From contig NZ_VLPL01000012.1 in NCBI RefSeq assembly GCF_007558725.1, positions 1 to 64,000 on the forward strand: a stretch of 64,000 nt of DNA. The letters are read 5' to 3'. Below the pieces are notes generated by a model. The model did no database searches. It was not told where the DNA came from and saw only the letters and a program-made list of their open reading frames with translations. This stretch comes from Fluviicola chungangensis. GTDB lineage: Bacteria; Bacteroidota; Bacteroidia; Flavobacteriales_D; Crocinitomicaceae. This document shows positions 1 through 7,236 of the stretch, in pieces. Each line of letters starts with the position of its first letter. Positions within the stretch are counted from its first letter, which is position 1. The translations under genes and the position numbers were made by a program.

Positions 1-70
1 TTTTTAACCTACTCTTTTTACCCCTTTTCAATTCCTCCGTTTCCGTAGCGCCTAGCGTTCTAAGCGGTGG

Positions 71-100
71 CAAAGGTACTCACTTATTCCACTTTAACAA
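71..100 (-). promoter_or_regulatory. Bacteroidota-type promoter directed out of the left edge
   Basis: On the minus strand a perfect TAnnTTTG -7 element (TACCTTTG, 71-78) lies 19 bases downstream of a TTG -33 element (98-100). This matches the Bacteroidota primary sigma consensus. Transcription would run leftward into bases 1-70, where I see no start codon in a good context, so the transcript has a leader longer than 60 bases or is a structural RNA lying beyond the edge. Bases 101-184 show nothing else. Confidence 0.6.
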
Positions 101-184
101 GCCTTTTTGAAGATTATTTTGTGAAAAAGTTTCTCCAAAACTGCTAACTCATTGAATCAACAGTTTTTAAAGTTTGAATTATTT

Positions 185-1174
185 TCAAAAATTTCCTTTA
201 GTCAATAAGGATTTCAATAATTCAATACCGGAATCGTCTGTAGAAACGTTTCCCGTGGTTCCTTCTAAAATATTCCGACAGACCAAATCTCTCCCGATTT
301 GACCGATCATCAGTGACTTTTTTCCTTCAATTAATAGGTCCACAGCCTTCACTCCCATTCTTGTCGCGAGAATCCGATCAAATGCAGATGGACTTCCACC
401 CCGTTGAATATGACCTAAAACGGAATATCTTAACTCATACCCTTCCAAATAAGGTTTTACTTTTTCCATAATTTCTTTCGCTCCTCCCTCTTCATCACCT
501 TCAGCTACTATGATAATAGAACTTCTGATTCCTTTATTCTGATTTTTTATTTCTTTCGCAAGCAATTGAATCTCGGTTAAAGTTTCCGGAATCAATACCG
601 ATTCTGCCCCACTCGCTATTGCACTATTCAATGCGATGTAACCGGAAGCTCTTCCCATTACTTCGACAAAAAACACCCGGTGATGACTGGAAGCCGTATC
701 TCGTATTTTATCAACAGCCTCAACTACTGTATTCAAACAGGTATCATAACCGATTGTGAAGTCTGTGCCGTGAATATCATTATCTATTGTTCCGGGCAAC
801 CCAATAATGGGAATATCAAATTCTTTGGTTAAAGCCATTCCTCCCGCATAAGTTCCATCTCCTCCTATCAGAATCAACGCTTCTATTTCGTGCTTTTTCA
901 AATTGGCAACTGCCTGCTCCCTACCTTCAAGTGTTCTAAAGGCTTCACTCCTGGCAGTTCCAAGAATAGTCCCCCCCAAATGAATAATGTTATTGACATC
1001 CATATAAGTCAACTGCCGGATTCTTCCTTCAATCATTCCCTTATATCCGTCTTCGATTCCGAATACATTTATTCCCTTTCCTATTCCGGCTTTCACCACC
1101 GCGCGAATACACGCATTCATCCCCGGTGAATCTCCTCCGGAAGTCAAAACCCCAATTCTTTTCAGCTTACTCAT
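185..1174 (-). CDS. pfkA: ATP-dependent 6-phosphofructokinase
   Basis: Phosphorylates fructose 6-phosphate to fructose 1,6-bisphosphate, the committed step of cytosolic glycolysis. The 329 residues match the usual bacterial PfkA length. Visible motifs are the N-terminal GGDSPGMN loop (13-20), the nucleotide-binding GGDGT (104-108), the catalytic TIDND segment (129-133, with Asp131 as the likely base), and EVMGR (171-175), which contacts the sugar phosphate. The ATG at 1174 gives the standard N-terminus. It stands alone on the minus strand, divergent from the ECF sigma factor gene; the 85-base gap between them must carry both promoters, but no perfect -7 element is seen. Identification is very secure; the ATP rather than PPi donor is inferred from overall similarity. 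Confidence 0.95.
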   Translation of the reverse strand: MSKLKRIGVLTSGGDSPGMNACIRAVVKAGIGKGINVFGIEDGYKGMIEGRIRQLTYMDVNNIIHLGGTILGTARSEAFRTLEGREQAVANLKKHEIEALILIGGDGTYAGGMALTKEFDIPIIGLPGTIDNDIHGTDFTIGYDTCLNTVVEAVDKIRDTASSHHRVFFVEVMGRASGYIALNSAIASGAESVLIPETLTEIQLLAKEIKNQNKGIRSSIIIVAEGDEEGGAKEIMEKVKPYLEGYELRYSVLGHIQRGGSPSAFDRILATRMGVKAVDLLIEGKKSLMIGQIGRDLVCRNILEGTTGNVSTDDSGIELLKSLLTKGNF

Positions 1175-1259
1175 AACACGTGTAAATTTAAGTGCTTACT
1201 TTTATATATAGTATAACTATTTTATGGAATTATTTCATTTCATGCATCTCTTTGTCATT

Positions 1260-1829
1260 ATGTTGTTTCAACGCGGACATAAGCGATATAGCAATTTGTC
1301 GGATCTTGATCTGATACAACTCTATAAACAGGAAGAAAACTTGTTTACCATACCTTTATTATATGAGCGTTACGGACATTTGGTACTTGGAACCTGCATC
1401 AAATACCTCAAACGCTATGAAGATGCCGAGGACACAACCATGAAAATTTTCGGAGAACTGAACCAAAAAATTGAGAAACATACCATACAACATTTCAAAT
1501 CTTGGCTTTACCAGGTAACGAAAAATGAATGCCTGATTTACTTGCGCAAGCAAAAAACACATCAAACTCCCATTCACGAGAATTTACTGCAGGCAGAAAA
1601 TCACGAAACGGAAGAACTAAACGAACGGGAATTGAAATTAACAAAACTGGAACAAGCTATTCAACATTTAAAAAATGAACAACGGATCTGCATCGAGTTA
1701 TTCTATTTAAAGGATAAGAGTTATCAGGAAATTAGCAACGAATTGAATATTCCTTTAAATACAGTCAAGAGTTCAATTCAAAATGGAAAAAGAAATTTAA
1801 AAATCTGGATGGAAAGTCATGAAGAATAA
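1260..1829 (+). CDS. ECF-type RNA polymerase sigma factor
   Basis: Sigma-70 family protein of the extracytoplasmic-function class, which directs RNA polymerase to a small regulon. Region 2 is visible near residues 15-80 (LYERYGHLVLG, then YEDAEDTTMKIF), and region 4 near 130-185 ends in a helix-turn-helix (SYQEISNELNIPLNTVKSS). I chose the ATG at 1260 (189 residues) because it gives the short N-terminus usual in the family; an in-frame ATG at 1224 would add 12 hydrophobic residues. The gene overlaps the next one by 11 bases, which implies translational coupling to a membrane protein that probably controls it. The inducing signal cannot be read from sequence. Confidence 0.85.
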   Translation: MLFQRGHKRYSNLSDLDLIQLYKQEENLFTIPLLYERYGHLVLGTCIKYLKRYEDAEDTTMKIFGELNQKIEKHTIQHFKSWLYQVTKNECLIYLRKQKTHQTPIHENLLQAENHETEELNERELKLTKLEQAIQHLKNEQRICIELFYLKDKSYQEISNELNIPLNTVKSSIQNGKRNLKIWMESHEE

Positions 1830-2865
1830 AGATCATATATCCCGAAATGCATTTGAGAAACTCATTCACACTTTCTCTCAGGAAGACACCAATGAGCAAT
1901 TAAGTGATTTCGATCGTGATGCATTGGAAGGATGGCAGCAATCCAATGTGCCGTTTTCAAAAATGAAGCAGCTGGATCAAAAAATGAACTTCCCGAAAGT
2001 CAATTTCACTCCTTATATATTAAGCCTTTCTGTTGTTGCAATTTTAGCGCTTACATTTTTCTTCTTGTCAAGAACTGCAGAATCTTCGCAAACGAGAGAA
2101 CCCGTATTGGTTAAATTTGAGAATACAGATATCAATATCCCGGAAGAAATTGACACCTTGGAAGTTATTCCCCAAAAAGACCAAATCACGGTCAGTGAAA
2201 TCAAAACTTCCCAAAATGAAATCAAGAATCTTCCGGCAGATGAAAAAAAGGAAGAGCTGACGAATATTCCATTTCCTGAACTGGTACTGGAACCTCTTCC
2301 ACCGGTGATCGAACAAAAACCAGTAACTGTTTCAAAGCAAAAGGTGGCAAAAGAGATATATCTCCAGGACTTGAAAGCGATCGATTATTCACAATATCGA
2401 ATTAAACCAACAGTACAGATAGAACAGATTATTCTGACAGGAATACCTGCCGACCGGGAAAACGAAGACGATCTGGTTTCAGAAGAACCTCAAGTAAAGC
2501 TGGTCAATATTCCATACATGGACTACCTGGAAAAATCGTTAAGCTATACAAACCGCGGGAAGTGGAAACTGGCTCTTTCCCGATTCAACGAAATCATCAA
2601 AAATTATCCGGATGACGTGAATGCGCGTTTCTATGCCGGTTGGTGTTATTACAATTTAGGGCAATACAATGAGGCATGTATTAACTTTTCAGCATGTCTT
2701 CAATTGGAATTTTCCAATTTCAATGATGAAGCAGAATGGTATTTGGCAGAAAGCCGACTCGCGAATGGTGATAAAAATAGCGCCAGGGAGTTATTTGTCA
2801 AAATCCGGAACCAAAAAGGATTCTACTCCAAACAAGCTGAAAAAGTATTGAAAACCTGGAAATAA
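1819..2865 (+). CDS. Single-span membrane protein with periplasmic TPR, probable sigma-factor partner
   Basis: The 348-residue protein has a cytoplasmic N-terminus of about 62 residues, one membrane span (about 64-84), an acidic proline-containing linker, and a C-terminal tetratricopeptide region (about 235-345) with segments such as NRGKWKLALSRFNEI and NARFYAGWCYYNLGQYNEA. The start overlaps the ECF sigma gene by 11 bases. Gene order and topology suit an anti-sigma factor or a sensor that holds the sigma factor, but no recognisable anti-sigma zinc motif is present, so that role is inferred. A bidirectional terminator follows at 2895-2916. Confidence 0.75.
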   Translation: MKNKDHISRNAFEKLIHTFSQEDTNEQLSDFDRDALEGWQQSNVPFSKMKQLDQKMNFPKVNFTPYILSLSVVAILALTFFFLSRTAESSQTREPVLVKFENTDINIPEEIDTLEVIPQKDQITVSEIKTSQNEIKNLPADEKKEELTNIPFPELVLEPLPPVIEQKPVTVSKQKVAKEIYLQDLKAIDYSQYRIKPTVQIEQIILTGIPADRENEDDLVSEEPQVKLVNIPYMDYLEKSLSYTNRGKWKLALSRFNEIIKNYPDDVNARFYAGWCYYNLGQYNEACINFSACLQLEFSNFNDEAEWYLAESRLANGDKNSARELFVKIRNQKGFYSKQAEKVLKTWK

Positions 2866-2894
2866 TGGAAATACAGAATTAATTCCATAAAAAA

Positions 2895-2916
2895 AGTCGG
2901 GGAATTTACCCCGACT
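2895..2916 (-). terminator. Rho-independent terminator between convergent genes
   Basis: An 8-bp perfect stem, AGTCGGGG (2895-2902) with CCCCGACT (2909-2916), encloses a 6-base loop. Read on the minus strand it is followed by a run of seven T residues, so it mainly ends the 3-hydroxyacyl-CoA dehydrogenase transcript; it may also act on the plus strand. Confidence 0.85.
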
Positions 2917-2922
2917 CTATCT

Positions 2923-4065
2923 CTATTTCGCCAATCTCTTCAATAACGGATTTGGTCTGTACCTGTCTTCTCCGTATTCCAGGAACAAGTCTTCCAATCT
3001 TCCCAAAACGGTTTTCAAACCTATTTCTTCTGACCAGGCCAACAATCCTTTTGGATAATTCACTCCTTTTGTCATGGCAGTATCAATATCTTCCCGGCTG
3101 GCAACATTTAAAAACAAAGCATCGTACGCTTCGTTGATCAGCATCGCCAAAATACGATCTACGATCTGTTGCCCCAACCTTTCGTCTTTTTTAGGAGCCG
3201 GTAATTCAACTCCTTCGGAATAATCGTAATAGCCTCTTCCGGTCTTACGTCCAAGGAATCCGGCTTCCATATGTCTTTTTTGAGTAAACGACGGCTTGAA
3301 ACGCGGATCAAAGTAAAATGCGGCAAATACCGTTTCAGTAACCGTATAATTGATATCGTTTCCAATGTAATCCATTAGTGTAAATGGTCCCATTCGGAAT
3401 CCGGCCAATTCTGTCATCGCCCAATCAATGGTTGCAAAATCGGCAATTCCTTCTTCATAGATACGAAGTGCTTCTCCGTAAAACGGCCGTGCAACACGGT
3501 TTACGATAAATCCCGGAGTATCTTTACACACTACGGTCAGTTTTCCCCAGGAATCAACCATCGATTTGGCGGTCGCCAAAGTTTCATCACTTGTCTGAAC
3601 AGCCGGAATAATTTCAACCAAAGGCATCAATGGTGCAGGATTAAAAAAATGAATCCCAATGACACGTGAGGGAAACTTCAATACAGATCCGATTGATGCG
3701 ATAGATAAGGAAGAGGTATTCGAAGCAATAATACACTCGCCCCCAACAATTTCTTCAATTTCTTTGAAAACAGCGTGCTTTACTTCAATCTTTTCCACGA
3801 TGGCTTCAATGACCAATCCACTGCCCCGAAAGTCAGATAATTGGCTAGAAAAATTCATCCTGTCCAACAAACCGCTTTTTCCGTTTTCGTCCAAAGTTCC
3901 TTTTTCGATCATGCGATCCAATACTTTGATCAAAGACAACTTCGCCTTATCCAATTGAATCGGGTTCACATCCACCAACACCACTTCATGCCCGGATTGA
4001 GCTGCTACCTGGGCAATCCCTGCCCCCATTGTTCCGGCACCTAATACACCTATTTTACTTTTCAT
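2923..4065 (-). CDS. 3-hydroxyacyl-CoA dehydrogenase (PaaH / 3-hydroxybutyryl-CoA dehydrogenase type)
   Basis: Oxidises an (S)-3-hydroxyacyl-CoA to the 3-oxoacyl-CoA with NAD+. The N-terminal Rossmann fold opens with GAGTMGAG (9-16), and the family signature NRVARPFYGEALRI lies mid-protein. At 380 residues it carries a second, partial C-terminal helical domain (from about 290), a two-domain form like PaaH rather than the short 280-residue Hbd. It lies 83 bases downstream of a PaaG-like isomerase on the same strand, consistent with a shared aromatic or fatty acyl-CoA route. None of the paaABCDE ring-epoxidase genes are in the window, so assignment to phenylacetate degradation is not proven. 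Confidence 0.88.
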   Translation of the reverse strand: MKSKIGVLGAGTMGAGIAQVAAQSGHEVVLVDVNPIQLDKAKLSLIKVLDRMIEKGTLDENGKSGLLDRMNFSSQLSDFRGSGLVIEAIVEKIEVKHAVFKEIEEIVGGECIIASNTSSLSIASIGSVLKFPSRVIGIHFFNPAPLMPLVEIIPAVQTSDETLATAKSMVDSWGKLTVVCKDTPGFIVNRVARPFYGEALRIYEEGIADFATIDWAMTELAGFRMGPFTLMDYIGNDINYTVTETVFAAFYFDPRFKPSFTQKRHMEAGFLGRKTGRGYYDYSEGVELPAPKKDERLGQQIVDRILAMLINEAYDALFLNVASREDIDTAMTKGVNYPKGLLAWSEEIGLKTVLGRLEDLFLEYGEDRYRPNPLLKRLAK

Positions 4066-4081
4066 TAATTATGAATGAGAG

Positions 4082-4142
4082 AATTATCAATTATCAAAGG
4101 GAAGTCCCCTCTTACTCAATCGATAATTCATAATTGATAATT
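4082..4142. repeat. AT-rich intergenic inverted repeat
   Basis: Perfect 13-bp arms, AATTATCAATTAT (4082-4094) and ATAATTGATAATT (4130-4142), enclose about 35 bases. Around them are further ATTAT/ATAAT words (ATTATGAAT, GATAATTCATAATTGATAATT). It sits between two co-directional genes. The composition is like low-complexity dispersed intergenic elements found in Bacteroidota; whether other copies exist cannot be seen here. Confidence 0.6.
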
Positions 4143-4148
4143 TTTCTC

Positions 4149-4922
4149 CTACTTCCCTTTAAAAACCGGGCTTCTCTTTTCCATGAACGCCTTCACACCT
4201 TCCTCAAAATCTTCCGATTTTCCGGCCAGCGTTTGTAACTGCTCTTCCACAGCCAATTGTTCCGTCAGGTTATTGGTAAAACTGGCATTCATTGCCCGTT
4301 TCGTTAAACCTAAACCATATGTCGGCATAGAAGCCAGATTTTCAGCCAGTTTTGTTAATTCTTCTTCGAAAGATTCATCCGAAACCGCTTTATAGATCAT
4401 GTTCATTGAAACAGCATCATTTGCTGATATTTTTTCACCGGTCATCATTAAAGCCATTGCTTTTTGCATCCCAATCAAACGGGGAAGGAAAAATGTTCCG
4501 CCCGAATCCGGGATTAAACCAATTTTTGAAAATGCCTGGATAAAGGAAGCCGAATTTTTTGCAATTGTTAAATCGCAAGCCAATGCAATATTTGCACCGG
4601 CCCCGGCCGCAACTCCATTCACTCCTGCAATAATCGGTTTTTCAATCTTCCTGATTCGCTCAATGATCGGATTGTAATGGTCTTTCACAATTGACTGCAT
4701 TTCAGGCCCATTGGGATCGGTTGCTTCTGCCAGGTCTTGTCCTGCACAAAATGCTTTTCCTTCCCCCTTGATCACAATTGCACGAACAGACTCGTCTTTC
4801 TCACAATTATCCAGGGCGTTTTGCAAAGCCATCGCCATTTCCTTATTAAAACTATTGAAAACCTGCGGTCTGTTCAGTGTTAATGTACAAACCCCATTTT
4901 TGAATTCTTGAATCAGTGTCAT
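4149..4922 (-). CDS. Enoyl-CoA hydratase/isomerase, PaaG-like
   Basis: Crotonase-fold enzyme of 257 residues. The oxyanion-hole segments are FCAGQDL (58-64) and GVAAGAGANIAL (103-114). The segment SFIQAFSKIGLIPDSGGTFF (126-145) resembles PaaG, 2-(1,2-epoxy-1,2-dihydrophenyl)acetyl-CoA isomerase, more than a plain fatty-acid crotonase: Asp139 sits where crotonases use their second catalytic Glu. It is followed by the PaaH-like dehydrogenase. A perfect -7 element (TATCTTTG, minus strand, 4936-4943) lies just upstream of the ATG. It could instead be a general delta3,delta2-enoyl-CoA isomerase. Confidence 0.85.
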   Translation of the reverse strand: MTLIQEFKNGVCTLTLNRPQVFNSFNKEMAMALQNALDNCEKDESVRAIVIKGEGKAFCAGQDLAEATDPNGPEMQSIVKDHYNPIIERIRKIEKPIIAGVNGVAAGAGANIALACDLTIAKNSASFIQAFSKIGLIPDSGGTFFLPRLIGMQKAMALMMTGEKISANDAVSMNMIYKAVSDESFEEELTKLAENLASMPTYGLGLTKRAMNASFTNNLTEQLAVEEQLQTLAGKSEDFEEGVKAFMEKRSPVFKGK

Positions 4923-4935
4923 GCTTGTTTTTCAA

Positions 4936-4943
4936 CAAAGATA
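4936..4943 (-). promoter_or_regulatory. -7 promoter element for the PaaG-like gene
   Basis: TATCTTTG on the minus strand matches TAnnTTTG exactly and lies 13 bases upstream of the start codon. No good TTG -33 element is found at the usual 19-base spacing. A small hairpin, CCTTTT-ccc-AAAAGG (4951-4965), lies immediately upstream. Confidence 0.5.
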
Positions 4944-5095
4944 AAAAAAGCCTTTTCCCAAAAGGGAGGAATTCAGAGAATTCTTATTGATCGGCCAAAT
5001 GTTAAAAGTCCAATTCAAAGTGTTAAAATTCAACTAACTGATTTAAAATAGTTTAACTTGCCGAAAACCATTATTTATTATTATTTATTCAGGTC

Positions 5096-6193
5096 ATGTT
5101 GAAATCCACATTTCTCTCGTTCACATGCTACCTATTAATTGGTTCACAATCACTTTTTGCACAATGCACAGGTGTGGGATCCGATTTAGTAGCACCCTAT
5201 GCAAACGACAACTCCAATGAAGGAGTTATGTTTGACATCTCTGCCACAAACACAGTTACCATTTACTGTTTTGATGCGAATCTGCCAGCCTCCTCTACTG
5301 AAGACTATGAAGTATACTATAAGGTCGGAAGTTATGTCGGATCTGAAAATACAGCAGGTAATTGGATTCTGATAGGAACTGCGAGTGCTGTTTCAAGCAA
5401 CGGAACAGATATTCCTACATCTTTACCCATTCCTGTTAATCTGGTTATTCCTTCCGGAGAAATCATTGCTTTTTACATTACAGCATCAGCTCCGATTGTC
5501 ACAAACGGGGTCTTAACCACAAGTAATGCAGGTTACTCAACCATTGCATCTAATGCAGACATGGCAATTATGGGAGGAATTTCAATTACCTATCCCTTCA
5601 ATACCGTAACTGCTAACAGAAGTCTCAATGGAACGGTCCATTTTACACAAGGAGACGCCTTACCGGTTGAATTCACGGATTTCTCTGTTGTCAAAGTTAA
5701 CGAGTATACACTTTTGGAATGGCAAACGGAATCCGAAAAAAACAGTGATTATTTTGAAGTCGAACGCTCATCCAACGGAACGGATTGGAACAGGCTCATG
5801 ACTGTAAAAGCAGCGGGTGAAAGTAACACGCCGAAAGTATACCAGGAAATCGACAGCGATCCACTTGAGGGGATCAGTTATTACAGATTGAACCAGTACG
5901 ACCTGGATGGTGCCGGGACCCATTTAAAAACAGTTTCATTTAACAATAAAATCTCGATCGGTGCCAATGAAATTCGTGTTTTTCCGAACCCTTTAACAGA
6001 GCGAATTCGGGTATTTGGAGATAAAATGGAACTGCAGGATTTGAAAATTTTCAATTCGATCGGTCAGGACATTTCCGGCGATTTAACAATCATGCACCAC
6101 AACGGTTATTCGGAAGTTTATTTCAGTGACCAGGAAGAAGGGATCTTTGTTCTGAAGTCTAAAACAAATTCACAGATCCTGATCAAGAAATAG
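5096..6193 (+). CDS. Secreted protein with T9SS C-terminal sorting domain
   Basis: A signal peptide (1-22, ending LFA|QC) directs Sec export. Residues 25-180 are a beta-rich domain I do not recognise. Residues about 193-285 form the fibronectin-III-like module frequent in Bacteroidota surface proteins (PVEFTDFS, LLEWQTESEKNSDYFEVERS). The tail from about 290 is a type-A T9SS sorting signal (VFPNPLTERIRV, then EEGIFVLKSKT, ending in KK). It is therefore predicted to be secreted or anchored on the cell surface. It stands alone; its 3' end overlaps the 3' end of the convergent WYL gene by 11 bases, leaving no room for a terminator. Confidence 0.82.
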   Translation: MLKSTFLSFTCYLLIGSQSLFAQCTGVGSDLVAPYANDNSNEGVMFDISATNTVTIYCFDANLPASSTEDYEVYYKVGSYVGSENTAGNWILIGTASAVSSNGTDIPTSLPIPVNLVIPSGEIIAFYITASAPIVTNGVLTTSNAGYSTIASNADMAIMGGISITYPFNTVTANRSLNGTVHFTQGDALPVEFTDFSVVKVNEYTLLEWQTESEKNSDYFEVERSSNGTDWNRLMTVKAAGESNTPKVYQEIDSDPLEGISYYRLNQYDLDGAGTHLKTVSFNNKISIGANEIRVFPNPLTERIRVFGDKMELQDLKIFNSIGQDISGDLTIMHHNGYSEVYFSDQEEGIFVLKSKTNSQILIKK

Positions 6194-7202
6194 ATCGATA
6201 GTTCTCTACCATTGCTTTAATACGGTCAACAATGTGGTTACGCAATAATTCAGGCTCCATTACAATAATTTCACCTCCGTAACTGAGAATACTCCGGATC
6301 AATTCTTCCGAGATGTAGACTTTCATTTCGAAGGTGGTTTTGTTCTTTCCTTCTTTGACAATTTTCTGGGATGCATGAAAAGGTTGCGACTCAATGTATT
6401 TTGCTGCAACATTGTCTGCTTTGAATACAACCGTTTCCGGTTTTCCGTTACTGGCGGTAATTCCGATAGCGTGCTCAAAAAACTGGTCCGGATTGAAAGA
6501 AATCGGCGAGCGGAATACTTCTTCCGATTCCTGGAGGTCATAGATCCGATCAAGACCGTAGGTTATAATACCTTCCTTGATCAAATCATAGCAAAGTAAA
6601 TACCACCGATTCCGGTATTCTTTCAATAACAGGGGAAGTACTTTACGCGCTTTTCGTTTCTGCGTTTGAAAACTCTCATAATCAAAGTAGATTACTTTTC
6701 CGTCCTTGATTGCATTTAAGATCGGATTCAGAAATTCACTTCCACGGGAAGAGACCGGTGTCTCAAATTCTACGAACCGGTCGATAGATTTGTCGTTAAT
6801 ATCATTTGAAATGTTTACCCGGTCCACAATTTTGTCGATCGCAAATCCGAATTGCTTAAACATCCCGACATCTTTAAATTGACTTAACGTATTTGCAGCA
6901 AAGCGTATGGCTTCGATATCCGATTCATTTAACGGGATTTCATCCAGCGAAAACTCCGGATCACTGTAATAATAGCCATTGTACCTTTTGGAATATTTAA
7001 TCGGAGCATCGTGTTCCATTTTCATGGCAAACATGTCTTTTTCGATCGTCGAATCGCAAATATTTGCCCCGTCAACACTGCCGAACAACGCTTCTTCACA
7101 CGCCTCACGCAACATTGCTTTTGTCGGATAAGGCTTATAATTATTTCTCAGTGCGCGATCAATAATCCGAAATCTCAACAAGGCATTCTTAATATGAGGC
7201 AT
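6183..7202 (-). CDS. WYL-domain transcriptional regulator
   Basis: The 339-residue protein has an N-terminal winged helix-turn-helix (about 5-75) followed by a WYL ligand-sensing domain. The name-giving Trp-Tyr-Leu falls at 200-202 (RNRWYLLCYD), and a C-terminal WCX-like extension runs from about 245 to 335. Such proteins often regulate DNA damage, phage defence or metabolic genes by binding nucleic-acid fragments or nucleotides. No defence genes adjoin it here. It lies downstream of the histidine kinase on the same strand with a 34-base gap, so the two may be co-transcribed. The target is unknown. Confidence 0.85.
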   Translation of the reverse strand: MPHIKNALLRFRIIDRALRNNYKPYPTKAMLREACEEALFGSVDGANICDSTIEKDMFAMKMEHDAPIKYSKRYNGYYYSDPEFSLDEIPLNESDIEAIRFAANTLSQFKDVGMFKQFGFAIDKIVDRVNISNDINDKSIDRFVEFETPVSSRGSEFLNPILNAIKDGKVIYFDYESFQTQKRKARKVLPLLLKEYRNRWYLLCYDLIKEGIITYGLDRIYDLQESEEVFRSPISFNPDQFFEHAIGITASNGKPETVVFKADNVAAKYIESQPFHASQKIVKEGKNKTTFEMKVYISEELIRSILSYGGEIIVMEPELLRNHIVDRIKAMVENYRSIS

Positions 7203-7236
7203 AACAAAACTTTCAATCTAAGGTATCAAAAAAAAC

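Noticed and set aside
4149-4922. A complete phenylacetate degradation cluster around the PaaG/PaaH/PaaI-like genes
   Set aside because: The ring-epoxidase (paaABCDE), the ligase paaK and paaZ are absent, and the three genes are not together, so only family-level names are justified.
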